Shown one piece after another: positions 29,010-37,560 of a stretch of DNA of 64,000 nt; position 1 is the stretch's first letter; every line of letters starts with the position of its first letter. This DNA comes from an uncultured Porphyromonas sp. (GTDB lineage: Bacteria; Bacteroidota; Bacteroidia; Bacteroidales; Porphyromonadaceae). A program made the position numbers and the translations under genes. The notes beneath the pieces are model-generated. The model did not search any database. It worked only from the letters and a program-made list of their open reading frames with translations, and was not told the DNA's origin. The stretch is from contig NZ_CALHDW010000002.1 in NCBI RefSeq assembly GCF_938023125.1, positions 1-64,000 on the forward strand, in the 5' to 3' direction.

Positions 29010-29550
29010 ATGAGTGTGAGGGGGAGTGACCCCATTCTCTCTGACGGAAATGTCAATTTTCGCTCATCATTTTTACCTTACTCTTACTGATGTGATGTGA
29101 CGAAGAAAGGACTGTTTCTTCTCCTTCTATGCTACCCTTTGATTAAGCCCTCACTAGGACCTTTTTTGTCCGATACCTCGCTTTTGTCCGGTGGGGTACA
29201 GATCCCAAATCTTTTCTCCCTGATTTTCTTTCCCTTTTTGGCCTATTTTGATCTGCTTTACAGGCTGATTCCTTTTAATTTTTAGGGCAGTAAGGGGGGA
29301 AGTTCTGCCTGAAAAGTTTTTCGTTTTAGCTCGAAATTATCCGAACCTTTAGAGTCGCCAGAAATTCGCCGCTAGTGCAACGCCTCGGCCACCAGCCCCA
29401 CAAGGGATCCCCTCTCCACCTCCCGATTTCCTGCCTATAACGAATCTCTCCTTTCCCTATTAACCCTACACTTTGGGGGATATCTGGGGATAAGAAGGGG
29501 AAAGTGTAAATGAAATTTTATCTTAAATCTTTTGGTTGCCAGCTATTTTG

Positions 29551-29558
29551 TACCTTTG
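29551..29558 (+). promoter_or_regulatory. distal -7 box for the HTH regulator
   Basis: TACCTTTG matches TAnnTTTG; a TTTG at 29,531 lies 16 bases upstream as a possible -33 element. Confidence 0.5.
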
Positions 29559-29610
29559 TTTTGTTACAACTTTGTATGCTAGGGGTAAGATGATTCAACA
29601 TCAGAGCAAA

Positions 29611-29618
29611 TACTTTTG
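29611..29618 (+). promoter_or_regulatory. proximal -7 box for the HTH regulator
   Basis: TACTTTTG matches TAnnTTTG and lies 39 bases before the GTG start at 29,657. With the box at 29,551 it may form a tandem promoter. Confidence 0.5.
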
Positions 29619-29656
29619 TAGTGTGATTTTTCTTTAATAAGATAATTGGACTGGTC

Positions 29657-30064
29657 GTGAGTAACTTGAGTAATAGACTGAAACATCTAGCACAAGAAAA
29701 AAGAATCTCAGTGAGAGCGCTTGAGAGAATTATGCACGTTGCGAATGGTTATGTGAGTGGAATTGGAGAGACGATGGGGGCAGATAAGGCTGAAAATATT
29801 CTACAAGCCTTCCCTGATGTCTCTCGGAATTGGTTGCTATTTGGTGAAGGCGATATGATGGGGAGCTCCTCTAAAGTACAAATAGGAGATGGAGATCTGA
29901 ATTATCAAGGCAACACAACGAATAATAAGGAGAGCTGGATTTATGAGGCGAACCTCCTCGAGAGAGCAATGGAAGAGATCGGTGAGCAGAGAAAACTCCT
30001 AACTAAAGCTCAGGAGCAGATAGATCGCCTCCTCTCGATAATTGAAAAGATGAATGATAAATAA
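29657..30064 (+). CDS. small helix-turn-helix regulator with C-terminal coiled coil
   Basis: A 135-residue protein starting at a GTG. Residues 1-60 have the HTH pattern of prophage-repressor-like proteins (LAQEKRISVRALERIMHVANGYVSG, read in parts), followed by NWLLFGEGDMMG, a motif typical of Bacteroidota phage-type regulators. A short Gly/Asn-rich stretch (GDGDLNYQGNTTNN) links to a heptad-like coiled coil at 95-132 that probably dimerises the protein. It has no integrase next to it. It may repress its own gene and the following accessory genes. Confidence 0.72.
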   Translation: MSNLSNRLKHLAQEKRISVRALERIMHVANGYVSGIGETMGADKAENILQAFPDVSRNWLLFGEGDMMGSSSKVQIGDGDLNYQGNTTNNKESWIYEANLLERAMEEIGEQRKLLTKAQEQIDRLLSIIEKMNDK

Positions 30065-30167
30065 ACACATGGGCGTGAGATGGTTCCCATTAGCCTATGC
30101 ATACTCCTTCCAAAATGATATATCCGAGTATAGAAGATCCCTTTGTAGGCGTTAGATAGTTAAAGTT

Positions 30168-31142
30168 ATGAGTGTAAATCTTAGCTTAATCCTTCCCAAT
30201 GAATGCTATGACATCTGGGATAATGCCCTTGCCACGAAAGTATTCTATAAAAAGATCGAAGAGATTGCAGAGTACTTTGGGGGGAGAGAGACGTTTGTTG
30301 AGAACATCTGTATCCATAATTCAGACTCTCCTGATTGGGGAAGGTTCCGCACTTCTTCGGAGGACCCGGAGGATTTGCTGGAGTATAGTTTTGAACTCCC
30401 TCTCATTCATGCTACTTGTTTGCTTAGACAAGGATACTGGGATATCTGGATTATGTCTCGCTATAGCACTTACTTTTGGCCCTATTCGGTGGATATCAAT
30501 GGGCATATTCGCTCGTGGCCAAGAGAGGATGCCTTTGATGTTGCACGGATCTTTGGATTCTCCGAGGGTTGGATTTGCGATGAGTATCATTCGTGGAACT
30601 CCCTCCTCGATGAAGATCCTAATGCCAGTTTTGAAAAGTGGTGTGCCTATGGAGACAGTATAGAGGATGCCCAAGTTCATGAGTTCGACCTCTCTATCTT
30701 CAAAGGGAGAATGGAACAAGTTCTGGACTATCACCCAAAGTACCATGATCTTTTCAGTGAGTGTCATGCATTGGTGGCGACCCTGGAGCAGAAGTATCCG
30801 GACTATAAAATCCTTTCCCTAAATAGACCAAAGAATTGGGTTTTAACCGCTAAAGGTAAGGAACTGTATGTTTTAGACCCAACTACGGGGGAGTGTCTCA
30901 CCCCTTTCCCTATTGACTGTTGTCATGCAAACTTTAATGGTGCAGGCTTCTCCGTATCCAAAGGGGAGGAACGAGCCTTCTTCAATAGGCAAGGGAAGCA
31001 GCTTACGGAGTTCCGAAAAGGTGGTTTTAGATGGAGTTGGGCGGAAGGGCTCGGCTTGAGTACTATCGTCATTAAAGATGAGGCTAGTGGGCGTCTCTTC
31101 TTAAGTGACGGCACTGAAGTCCCCCCTGACCAGCAAAACTAA
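30168..31142 (+). CDS. uncharacterised 324-residue protein with WG-like C-terminal repeats
   Basis: I do not recognise a characterised family. The protein is soluble, acidic and rich in Trp and Tyr, with no signal peptide or membrane helix. Residues 60-150 hold clusters such as RQGYWDIWIMSRYST. From about residue 205 there are short repeats of a strand-turn type (VLTAKGKELYVLDPTTGE, then RAFFNRQGKQLTEFRKGG) that resemble WG/KWG beta repeats. It lies 103 bases after the HTH gene and 156 bases before the DUF262 pair, all on the plus strand. A role as immunity or sensor protein is possible but unsupported. Confidence 0.6.
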   Translation: MSVNLSLILPNECYDIWDNALATKVFYKKIEEIAEYFGGRETFVENICIHNSDSPDWGRFRTSSEDPEDLLEYSFELPLIHATCLLRQGYWDIWIMSRYSTYFWPYSVDINGHIRSWPREDAFDVARIFGFSEGWICDEYHSWNSLLDEDPNASFEKWCAYGDSIEDAQVHEFDLSIFKGRMEQVLDYHPKYHDLFSECHALVATLEQKYPDYKILSLNRPKNWVLTAKGKELYVLDPTTGECLTPFPIDCCHANFNGAGFSVSKGEERAFFNRQGKQLTEFRKGGFRWSWAEGLGLSTIVIKDEASGRLFLSDGTEVPPDQQN

Positions 31143-31298
31143 AACCCACTTCCCCCCTTTTCTCCTTAGGTATGCGAAGATCTGAAAAATTGAAACTCAG
31201 TTGGGAATATGTAGGAGAGAGAAATCGTCCTTTTTATAGCAGACATTGATAGATATAAAATAAAGAAGTGATACAGAGCAATAAATAAGGTGTTGCCA

Positions 31299-33035
31299 AT
31301 GAATACAACAATAACCCTGAGAGAGTACCTCAACAAGCACAAAAACTTTATTATCCCCTATTATCAGCGAGGCTATGTTTGGGGGAAAACAAGCTCCAAT
31401 AACCAGACAGATTCGGCAACCTACATGATGCAATCCCTTCTTAAAGGATTTGTGGAGAGGCAAAGTTCCATATTTATTCAAGGTGTTACTGTTTCTGAAA
31501 TGGAGGAGTCTATTGTACTAGTAGATGGACAGCAACGCACGACTTTCTTCTATCTTCTATTGAAAAGTCTAGGTTATCAAGATCATTTTGTTATCAACTA
31601 CGAAGTTCGCGAAGAGTCTCAGAAGTTTCTTCAGAGCAGTGAATTTTTGGGAGACTTCAATACTCTACCTGAGGATACTGAGGAGTATCAAGACATTTAT
31701 TTCTTCAAGAAATCTCTGTATATCATTAAGTCCAGGATCAAAGAAGTCCAGGATCCTGGACTCTTCCTTGACTATATCCTTGATAACGTCAAATTCCTTT
31801 ACATTGATATTCCGAAAGAAAGGGCCACGATAGTATTCTCAATGATGAATGGGAATAGAGCTGAGATGAAACCGGAAGAGCTTATTAAAGCAGAATTACT
31901 TCGCTTGGCATCTCTTAGTTCTCCAGACCCTAATACCGGATCCGATGAGCATCTTTCTCGGGAGTGGGAGTGCAATATGCTGCGAAGTCGCTATGCTCGA
32001 GAGTGGGACAAATGGCTCCAATGGTGGAATAAAAAGGAGGTTCAGAATTTATACATGGTGCATAATGTTATGGGGCTTCTCGTATTAACTCTGCATCAGT
32101 CTATGGGCTTTAAAGATTTATCATTCGAAGGGTTCTGCGAAGGGTTCCTAAAAAGACAGCATCCAAAAGAAGCCAAGGATACTTTTGATAGGTTACGAAG
32201 ACTTCAGAAGCGTTTCGAAGACGCCTTCAATACTCCTAGAATCTATAATTGTATTGGGGCAATCCTTAGGATAAGAGAAAAGGGAGATAAGAAAGAGTTT
32301 ATAAAATGGTACTTTTTAGGAGAGAAGCCTCGGCAGGACGAGTTGGAGAGGTATTATTTCTTGGCTTTCCTAGATGTGACACATAAGGAGATTATAGAGA
32401 ATAATGAGGAAGCAATCCGTAATAAGTATCAAAAAAGGAGAGAAGAACTAGAGGACAACTATCTCTATCTCACTAATCCAGAGGTGGCATTTCAGCTCCT
32501 TCTTAGACTGAATATAGACGAGGACAATCTTCAAGAAGATGGATGGGGAAGGAATTTTGACTTCTCTATTTGGGACAGAACGGATAGTCGTGGACGATCT
32601 CTAGAGCATATTTATCCTAAATCTAAAGTCTATCACACCTATAAGGATGTTGATAGAGAACAATTATTGAATGGTAATGACGAAGAGCTAACTAACTCCG
32701 ATATTGATGGTTCATACATCCGAAGAGAGGACTGTGTGTACGATGGGGTTACGGCAAGCGAGCACTCCATAGGGAACTTAGTTCTACTCTATAAGGATGA
32801 CAATTCATCTTTCAGTAATAGTTCGTTTGAAGAAAAGAAAGCCCTCTTCTTCAAGAAACTCAATAATAAAAAGATGAAAGAGGTCTTCAAGAGTAGACAT
32901 CTACTGCATAGTATTTACAAATTTTCCAACTCCGAATGGAAGGGATCGGATATCGCTCAAAACAAGTTGCAAGTACTAAAAGAGTTTGACACAACCTATG
33001 AAAGATACATATCGATCAATCATGTACAGGAATAA
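31299..33035 (+). CDS. DUF262-DUF1524 protein, GmrSD-like
   Basis: A 578-residue protein in the family of the type IV modification-dependent restriction enzyme GmrSD. The N-terminal DUF262 domain has IIPYYQRGYVW (18-28) and the NTP-binding motif VDGQQRTTF (75-83). The C-terminal DUF1524 HNH-type nuclease shows LEHIYPKS with His437 and the downstream SIGNLVLL with Asn493. I chose the ATG at 31,299; a GTG at 31,290 is an alternative. Both nucleotide-binding and nuclease parts look intact, so an active enzyme against modified phage DNA is plausible. It overlaps the next DUF262 gene by 14 bases. Confidence 0.82.
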   Translation: MNTTITLREYLNKHKNFIIPYYQRGYVWGKTSSNNQTDSATYMMQSLLKGFVERQSSIFIQGVTVSEMEESIVLVDGQQRTTFFYLLLKSLGYQDHFVINYEVREESQKFLQSSEFLGDFNTLPEDTEEYQDIYFFKKSLYIIKSRIKEVQDPGLFLDYILDNVKFLYIDIPKERATIVFSMMNGNRAEMKPEELIKAELLRLASLSSPDPNTGSDEHLSREWECNMLRSRYAREWDKWLQWWNKKEVQNLYMVHNVMGLLVLTLHQSMGFKDLSFEGFCEGFLKRQHPKEAKDTFDRLRRLQKRFEDAFNTPRIYNCIGAILRIREKGDKKEFIKWYFLGEKPRQDELERYYFLAFLDVTHKEIIENNEEAIRNKYQKRREELEDNYLYLTNPEVAFQLLLRLNIDEDNLQEDGWGRNFDFSIWDRTDSRGRSLEHIYPKSKVYHTYKDVDREQLLNGNDEELTNSDIDGSYIRREDCVYDGVTASEHSIGNLVLLYKDDNSSFSNSSFEEKKALFFKKLNNKKMKEVFKSRHLLHSIYKFSNSEWKGSDIAQNKLQVLKEFDTTYERYISINHVQE

Positions 33036-35388
33036 AATCAACTTTGTTACAGGGGAGACCTATACCCTAGCAGAGCTCTTCTCCGGCAATCGTAGAATTA
33101 TCATTCCAGACCTACAGCGCGACTATTGTTGGGGAGGTGTACGGAATCCAAAAACAGATTCGATCAAAGGGGAATTAGTCCGAGATTTTATTCAAGCTCT
33201 TATAAGTCAGTTTAGGAATAACGATAGGTATTTTACACTTAATCTAGGGCTCTTTTATGGCTATGAGATGCCGGCTAATCATATTCAACTCTGTGATGGT
33301 CAGCAACGTCTTACTACACTCTATCTTCTCTTGGGGATGCTCAATAAACGTGTTGGCAAGTTCCGTCAGTATCTCATATCCGACTATGAGTATAGCCTAG
33401 ATGATAGAGAGCCCTATCTTCAGTATGCTATTCGAGAATCATCTCTCTACTTCTTAAGCGATCTTGTCTGTCGATTCTTTATCGAAAACTCGGATGCAGT
33501 GAGATGCATTAGAGATGCGGAATGGTACTTCAGAGACTATGACTACGATCCGAGTATTGGATCTATACTTCTTGCTCTGGAGTCGATAGAGTCGATACTA
33601 AAGGACCAAGAAGATGCTTGGTGTGAAGACTTTGGGAATTGGCTTCTTCATGGACTCACATTCATGTATTTCGATATGGAGACCAGATCTAATGGAGAAG
33701 AGACTTTTGTTGTTATCAACACTACGGGGGAGCCTCTGTCGGTGACTGAGAACCTAAAACCCCTAGTTATTAATTCTGAAATCAATAAGAAAGAAGAAGA
33801 TCTTGCTACAAAGTGGGAGAGAATTGAGACTTGGTTTTGGCGCAATCGCAGGGCTCCTAATGACACTGCAGATGTGGGATTCTCAGAATTCTTGCGATGG
33901 ATCTCTATTATTGAATATACGGTCGGAGGCGCATCACAAAGAACTAGTCATAATGAAACAGAGGGGCCACGCAAGTTGGCGAAAAAGATTCTGAAAGGGG
34001 AAGAAATATACAAGTTCCCCTATGATGATATTTCATTTGATACAATATACAAGTACTGGCAAGCTCTTAAGTTGATTGTTGGTGAAAACAGAAATGTTTA
34101 CAATTTCGAAGAAGACCTACTATCTCCTAAAAACAAAAAGATTGAGCAGAAAGAATGTTTCGTCTTGCTCCCTTTGCTACGCTTTGTCTACAATCAAGGG
34201 GGGGCCATCCAAGAGAGACAATGTCTCAGAGTATATAACTTCTTCAAAAACTTAATCCGTATTGACAATGTCCAGAAGTCGGTAAACGATCTAGTCTCCG
34301 AGACTCTTGACCTTGTTGAGCAAATCGCAGACTCCGATATTACCTCCTTAGTCAACGTTAAAGATGAGTTTAAGATACTTTCTAAAGAAGAAATACGGAA
34401 GCTAGAGATTCTTAGAGACTCTGACTGCCGTGAGGAAGTTGAGGAGCTATTCTGGAGTCTCCAAGCACAAGATCTATGGGATGGCGAGATCTTGCCAATT
34501 ATCGAATGGGCTAGCCATAATGGAGAATTTGATTTCGATCTCTTCCGACAATACACTGAACTTCTTGATAGATTGTTCTCAGGAAAGGTCGAATATGAGG
34601 ACCTTACTCAAACACTGCGTCGTTGCATAATAGTTTGTTTGAAGTCCTATGAACCCATTGCACGAGGGGCATATAGAACATTTGGTTGGCTCTGGAGTGA
34701 GTGGAAGAAGTTCTTAAGTCAAGATTGTTCCCAGATAAAAGCCTTTCTTGACTATCTCCTAAAAGAGGACGCTTTGAGTGTCAATAAGGGTTGCGATGAA
34801 CTCCTGGCCCTTTTGGAAAGATATATTAATGAGCATATTGACCCAAAGGAGGAATATAGCGAATTTGCCAAAGATGATTACTTACTCTCTTTCACGAATG
34901 ATTCTGGAGCTTGTGATATAATTTGGGAAGCCAACGATTGGAAAATCTCTACCTCAGGTAGCACCGTAAAACATACAGCTTTCATTTCTCGACGCAATGC
35001 TTATATCCTCAAGAGCTTCGAGGGAGGGTATGAAAATAGAGGATGGAATCAAAAGCTTCTTAAGCATGATGGGTGGACTGTTTGGTACTGGGACGCTTCC
35101 AAATATGAACTCAATTGTATAGTTCTTCAATACAAGAATATCAAGCTCGATATACGGTTCCTCTCGAAGAGCAGCAGTAGCTCTACTGGAGTACTGAGGA
35201 TCAATCTGAAGGATACGGACAACAATACGGACCTCTCAGCTTATCCAAAGTTGCTTGAGGTGTTTGGTTGCTCTAAAGACCAAAAAGAGGAGGTCGTCAA
35301 GGAGGTCAAATTTGACACTTTTGATCCTTCTAAGATCAAAGAAGAACTCGAAAAGCTTATGACAGAGGTAACTAATTCATTTCTTTAG
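33022..35388 (+). CDS. second DUF262 protein without a DUF1524 nuclease end
   Basis: A 788-residue protein with an N-terminal DUF262 domain: IIIPDLQRDYCW (26-37) and LCDGQQRLTTL (90-100), then NTTGEPLSVTENLKP near residue 235. The remaining 500 residues are mostly helical, and I see no HxxP/Asn HNH pattern like that of the upstream protein. The last 150 residues form a separate beta-rich domain (WTVWYWDASKYELNCIVL). The ATG at 33,022 overlaps the upstream gene's stop by 14 bases, which indicates a cotranslated pair; an earlier ATG at 32,986 would overlap by 50 bases. It probably works with the GmrSD-like protein. Confidence 0.75.
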   Translation: MYRNKINFVTGETYTLAELFSGNRRIIIPDLQRDYCWGGVRNPKTDSIKGELVRDFIQALISQFRNNDRYFTLNLGLFYGYEMPANHIQLCDGQQRLTTLYLLLGMLNKRVGKFRQYLISDYEYSLDDREPYLQYAIRESSLYFLSDLVCRFFIENSDAVRCIRDAEWYFRDYDYDPSIGSILLALESIESILKDQEDAWCEDFGNWLLHGLTFMYFDMETRSNGEETFVVINTTGEPLSVTENLKPLVINSEINKKEEDLATKWERIETWFWRNRRAPNDTADVGFSEFLRWISIIEYTVGGASQRTSHNETEGPRKLAKKILKGEEIYKFPYDDISFDTIYKYWQALKLIVGENRNVYNFEEDLLSPKNKKIEQKECFVLLPLLRFVYNQGGAIQERQCLRVYNFFKNLIRIDNVQKSVNDLVSETLDLVEQIADSDITSLVNVKDEFKILSKEEIRKLEILRDSDCREEVEELFWSLQAQDLWDGEILPIIEWASHNGEFDFDLFRQYTELLDRLFSGKVEYEDLTQTLRRCIIVCLKSYEPIARGAYRTFGWLWSEWKKFLSQDCSQIKAFLDYLLKEDALSVNKGCDELLALLERYINEHIDPKEEYSEFAKDDYLLSFTNDSGACDIIWEANDWKISTSGSTVKHTAFISRRNAYILKSFEGGYENRGWNQKLLKHDGWTVWYWDASKYELNCIVLQYKNIKLDIRFLSKSSSSSTGVLRINLKDTDNNTDLSAYPKLLEVFGCSKDQKEEVVKEVKFDTFDPSKIKEELEKLMTEVTNSFL

Positions 35389-35542
35389 ATAGAGGTTTCG
35401 GAGACTTTAGCATCGTTTCTATTCGATGATTATTCCTCAAAACAACCCTAGATGAGCCACGCCATTCAGCCTCTAGAATCTCCCCTTGCAGATATTTAAG
35501 GGGGGAAAGCATGCGGTTGGGTGAGTAGAATATAGAATGAAG

Positions 35543-35550
35543 TACCTTTG
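35543..35550 (+). promoter_or_regulatory. -7 box of the ADP-ribosylglycohydrolase-like gene
   Basis: TACCTTTG matches TAnnTTTG and lies 23 bases before the ATG at 35,573, which suggests this gene has its own promoter. Confidence 0.6.
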
Positions 35551-35572
35551 AGTAGAAGACAGCAATCGGATT

Positions 35573-36748
35573 ATGTTAGGAGCAATTATAGGGGATTTAG
35601 CTGCTTGGACTTGGGAGCGTGACCCAGCTCTTTTTTATCGAAGGCTCATTGCGCCTGAGGCCCAGATTTCGGAGGTCGGACTAGCTGTGCTTGGCCTTGC
35701 AGAGCCTATGCTTCGTTGGTCTTCTGACTTCGAGTGGGAGAGTCTTTATAACCATATCAGAGGGGTCTGTCGTAAAGGCAATATCGCCGATGCCTCTCCC
35801 TACTTCAGAGATTGGCTGCAAGCAGGATATCATACGCTCATCCCCAAGAGAGTAAAACGAGTGATGCTCCTTGTTATCCCTCTTATCGGGGGATGGTGCA
35901 AAGCATTCTATCGGAATGCTGTTGATAAAGAGCGGATTGTCGCCTTTTCGAGAAAGTTTCACGGAAATAAGGAGGAGCATTACTTCTCGCAGTTGGCCGA
36001 GGTTATCTATCGTTTGCGGCAGGGAGCGACAAAGCACGAAGCTATACAAGGTGTTCATTATCTCAAAGACTGGAGTCTCCTCGACCCAGAAAGCCCTCTT
36101 GGCTATGCCTACCATGCGTGGGAATGCTTCAAGAAGAGTTGGGATTTTACCTCCGCTCTTCACAATGCGATGAGATGCCCCTATGGTGACAAACACCTCC
36201 TAGCTGCCTTAACCGGGGCTATTGCAGAGGCAATGTACAGCTGTGAATATGGGTTTATTAGGCGGAAGTATAGCCTTAATAATGACATCCGTTTTGAGGT
36301 GTCTATTCCCGAAGAATTGGGGCGATCATATCGGGATGAATTTGCCTTGATCAGTTCACATAAAGACCTTGATCGGGTTTTCTTTCCCAAGAATAGGGCA
36401 CTGACGAATGTAGAGCGCTGGCTGTGGTTTGACCTTCCCAATATCTTTGTGGATCGCCTCTTGAGGCCAGAGGAATACCAACGCATTCGCCTATCTCATG
36501 ATACGGATTGGGAGGCTCGTTATGGTATTTACCTCGATGATGGTTGGTACTATGTCTATCGTAGTGAGATACTTCTCAATCGCTTTCTGATCGAGCAGGC
36601 GACAGAGAATACTTATCGCATCTCGCGAGTGCAATACTGTCGCAACCATCCACAGGGGAAAACGTATCAAGCTCTCATCGAAGCACTTCGGGAGGATGGC
36701 CTGGATATGTCTGATTGTTCGCTCATAAATGATTCCCATTTCGTGTGA
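35573..36748 (+). CDS. divergent ADP-ribosylglycohydrolase-family protein, probably inactive
   Basis: A 391-residue protein. It starts with MLGAIIGDLAAWTWE, the signature N-terminus of ADP-ribosylglycohydrolases (DraG/ARH), and has the late GDKHLLAALTGAIAEAMY (205-222), which matches the family's GDSDTLAAI...GAIAEA motif. The two metal-binding motifs are damaged: the usual TDD of the first site reads ISE (32-34), and the second Asp of GDSD is His208. Residues 270-391 form an extra C-terminal part. The family removes ADP-ribose from proteins or DNA; this member may only bind it. It lies in the defence island with its own promoter. Confidence 0.65.
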   Translation: MLGAIIGDLAAWTWERDPALFYRRLIAPEAQISEVGLAVLGLAEPMLRWSSDFEWESLYNHIRGVCRKGNIADASPYFRDWLQAGYHTLIPKRVKRVMLLVIPLIGGWCKAFYRNAVDKERIVAFSRKFHGNKEEHYFSQLAEVIYRLRQGATKHEAIQGVHYLKDWSLLDPESPLGYAYHAWECFKKSWDFTSALHNAMRCPYGDKHLLAALTGAIAEAMYSCEYGFIRRKYSLNNDIRFEVSIPEELGRSYRDEFALISSHKDLDRVFFPKNRALTNVERWLWFDLPNIFVDRLLRPEEYQRIRLSHDTDWEARYGIYLDDGWYYVYRSEILLNRFLIEQATENTYRISRVQYCRNHPQGKTYQALIEALREDGLDMSDCSLINDSHFV

Positions 36749-36996
36749 CTACGGCGTGCAGTCTCTGATGATTCGTGAGCAAATGTGGGCAAATGAATGA
36801 GATTATTCAATGGGGTGTCTCGCTACCATCAAATAACCTCGAAAGTACTAATTCACTTTGTTAGCTCTGATTAAACTTCTACCATGCAGTAGTAAAAATC
36901 TGCATTGGGGTTGCAACCCTAAACTCTAGAAATCTTAGGCTGTACATCTTCAGCATTTCAGCTAACTTTCCCAGCCCTCTCCCCCAAGGGAGGTCA

Positions 36997-37045
36997 CTAA
37001 CGCACAGAAAGGGTAAAAAGAAAGGCGCCCATCAATGAGCGCTTT
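36997..37045. repeat. terminator-flank repeat, copy A
   Basis: CTAACGCACAG followed by a purine-rich run and a hairpin aligns over about 50 bases with the sequence at 51,702-51,750 next to mnmE. The two are in the same orientation. They could be related terminators or the remains of attachment sites. Confidence 0.5.
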
Positions 37046-37047
37046 TT
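37011..37047 (-). terminator. terminator of the candidate RNA
   Basis: The minus strand reads AAAAAGCGCTCATTGATGGG and continues GCGCCTTTCTTTTTACC: a stem with a small bulge followed by a T-rich run. Confidence 0.5.
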
Positions 37048-37315
37048 CTTTTAGGTGTTGTGTCACTACCGGTTGTAGTCGGATTCCTATTTGCCGATGC
37101 AATATATTTACCTCTCTATCAATTAGGCGATTAGCCTTTTAATCGGTACAAATACCCCTTAAATAAATGGGGAAACAGTTTTATCTCACTGTTTTATAGG
37201 GATTTATATACTTGTACCGCATGGCTTAGTTCTCAGTCTTTCAATCTTCTTTTGGGTGTTGCACTCTATAAATCAATAGATTACAACACCTCCCATTTGT
37301 ACTTAGCACGCTTGC
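37015..37315 (-). ncRNA. candidate structured non-coding RNA
   Basis: On the minus strand a promoter box TACTTTTG (plus coordinates 37,322-37,329) with TTTG 17 and 22 bases further upstream would start an RNA near 37,315. It would run through the stem GGTGTTG (37,284-37,290 with 37,255-37,261), a long closing stem (37,209-37,219 with 37,144-37,154, 10 of 11 paired) that encloses two hairpins (AAACAGT/ACTGTTT and CCCC/GGGG), then a hairpin and T-rich run at 37,047-37,011. There is no ORF. It does not show the conserved cores of RNase P RNA, tmRNA or 6S RNA that I know. Class unknown. Confidence 0.4.
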
Positions 37316-37321
37316 TCACTG

Positions 37322-37329
37322 CAAAAGTA
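37322..37329 (-). promoter_or_regulatory. -7 box for the candidate minus-strand RNA
   Basis: The minus strand reads TACTTTTG, with TTTG elements 17 and 22 bases upstream (plus-strand CAAA at 37,347 and 37,352), close to the Bacteroidota -33/-7 layout. Confidence 0.5.
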
Positions 37330-37416
37330 CCCATTTCGGAGCATATCAAAGCAAAGTGATGCAAGGAAAATATCATAGTCCTCCTTATTGGGTATAATTC
37401 CTTCTTTCATTGAAAT

Positions 37417-37488
37417 AATATCCCCGAAAAGGGTATAATTGATTTTTTATTCCTTATATTTGCTACCGATAAGGTATATAATGACTTT
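37417..37488 (+). repeat. shared promoter/operator repeat, copy 1 (upstream of AbiTii gene)
   Basis: A 72-bp block containing TATCCCCGAAAAGGG, the -7 box TATATTTG (37,455-37,462) and GATAAGGTATATAATGAC. It is nearly identical to copy 2 at 38,477-38,548, shifted by exactly 1,060 bases, with changes mainly in the AT-rich middle. The inverted pair CCTTAT/ATAAGG flanks the -7 box, the expected place for a repressor such as HipB. Confidence 0.85.
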
Positions 37489-37560
37489 GAGTGGAAGAGT
37501 GTAGTGTACATATTCTCAGTCATTATTCATAATCAACTCAAGAGATGATATACAATAATT

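Larger units (their letters stand above)
28861..29656. other. intergenic region between HU and the island regulator
   Basis: About 800 bases without a supported gene. It contains the HU terminator (28,966-29,009), a T-rich block (29,200-29,330) related to the intergenic DNA near 18,900, and two promoter -7 boxes for the HTH gene near its right end. One GTG-started 62-codon frame at 29,097 is rejected. Confidence 0.6.
36749..37560. other. gene-free region with candidate minus-strand RNA and AbiTii promoter
   Basis: About 810 bases without a supported ORF. The left 250 bases show nothing I can name. From 36,997 to 37,330 there is a possible minus-strand transcription unit with stems and a terminator, described separately. 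The right part holds several GGTATAATT-type boxes (37,391 and 37,431) and one copy of the shared AbiTii/hip promoter. Confidence 0.6.

Noticed and set aside
29097..29285. GTG-started 62-codon frame with a hydrophobic product between HU and the HTH gene
   Set aside because: The DNA is low-complexity, T-rich intergenic sequence related to the block near 18,900; there is no promoter or family match.
37251..37295. GGTGTTG...CAACACC as a possible CRISPR repeat
   Set aside because: Only one unit with no spaced copies and no cas genes; it fits better as a stem in the candidate RNA.
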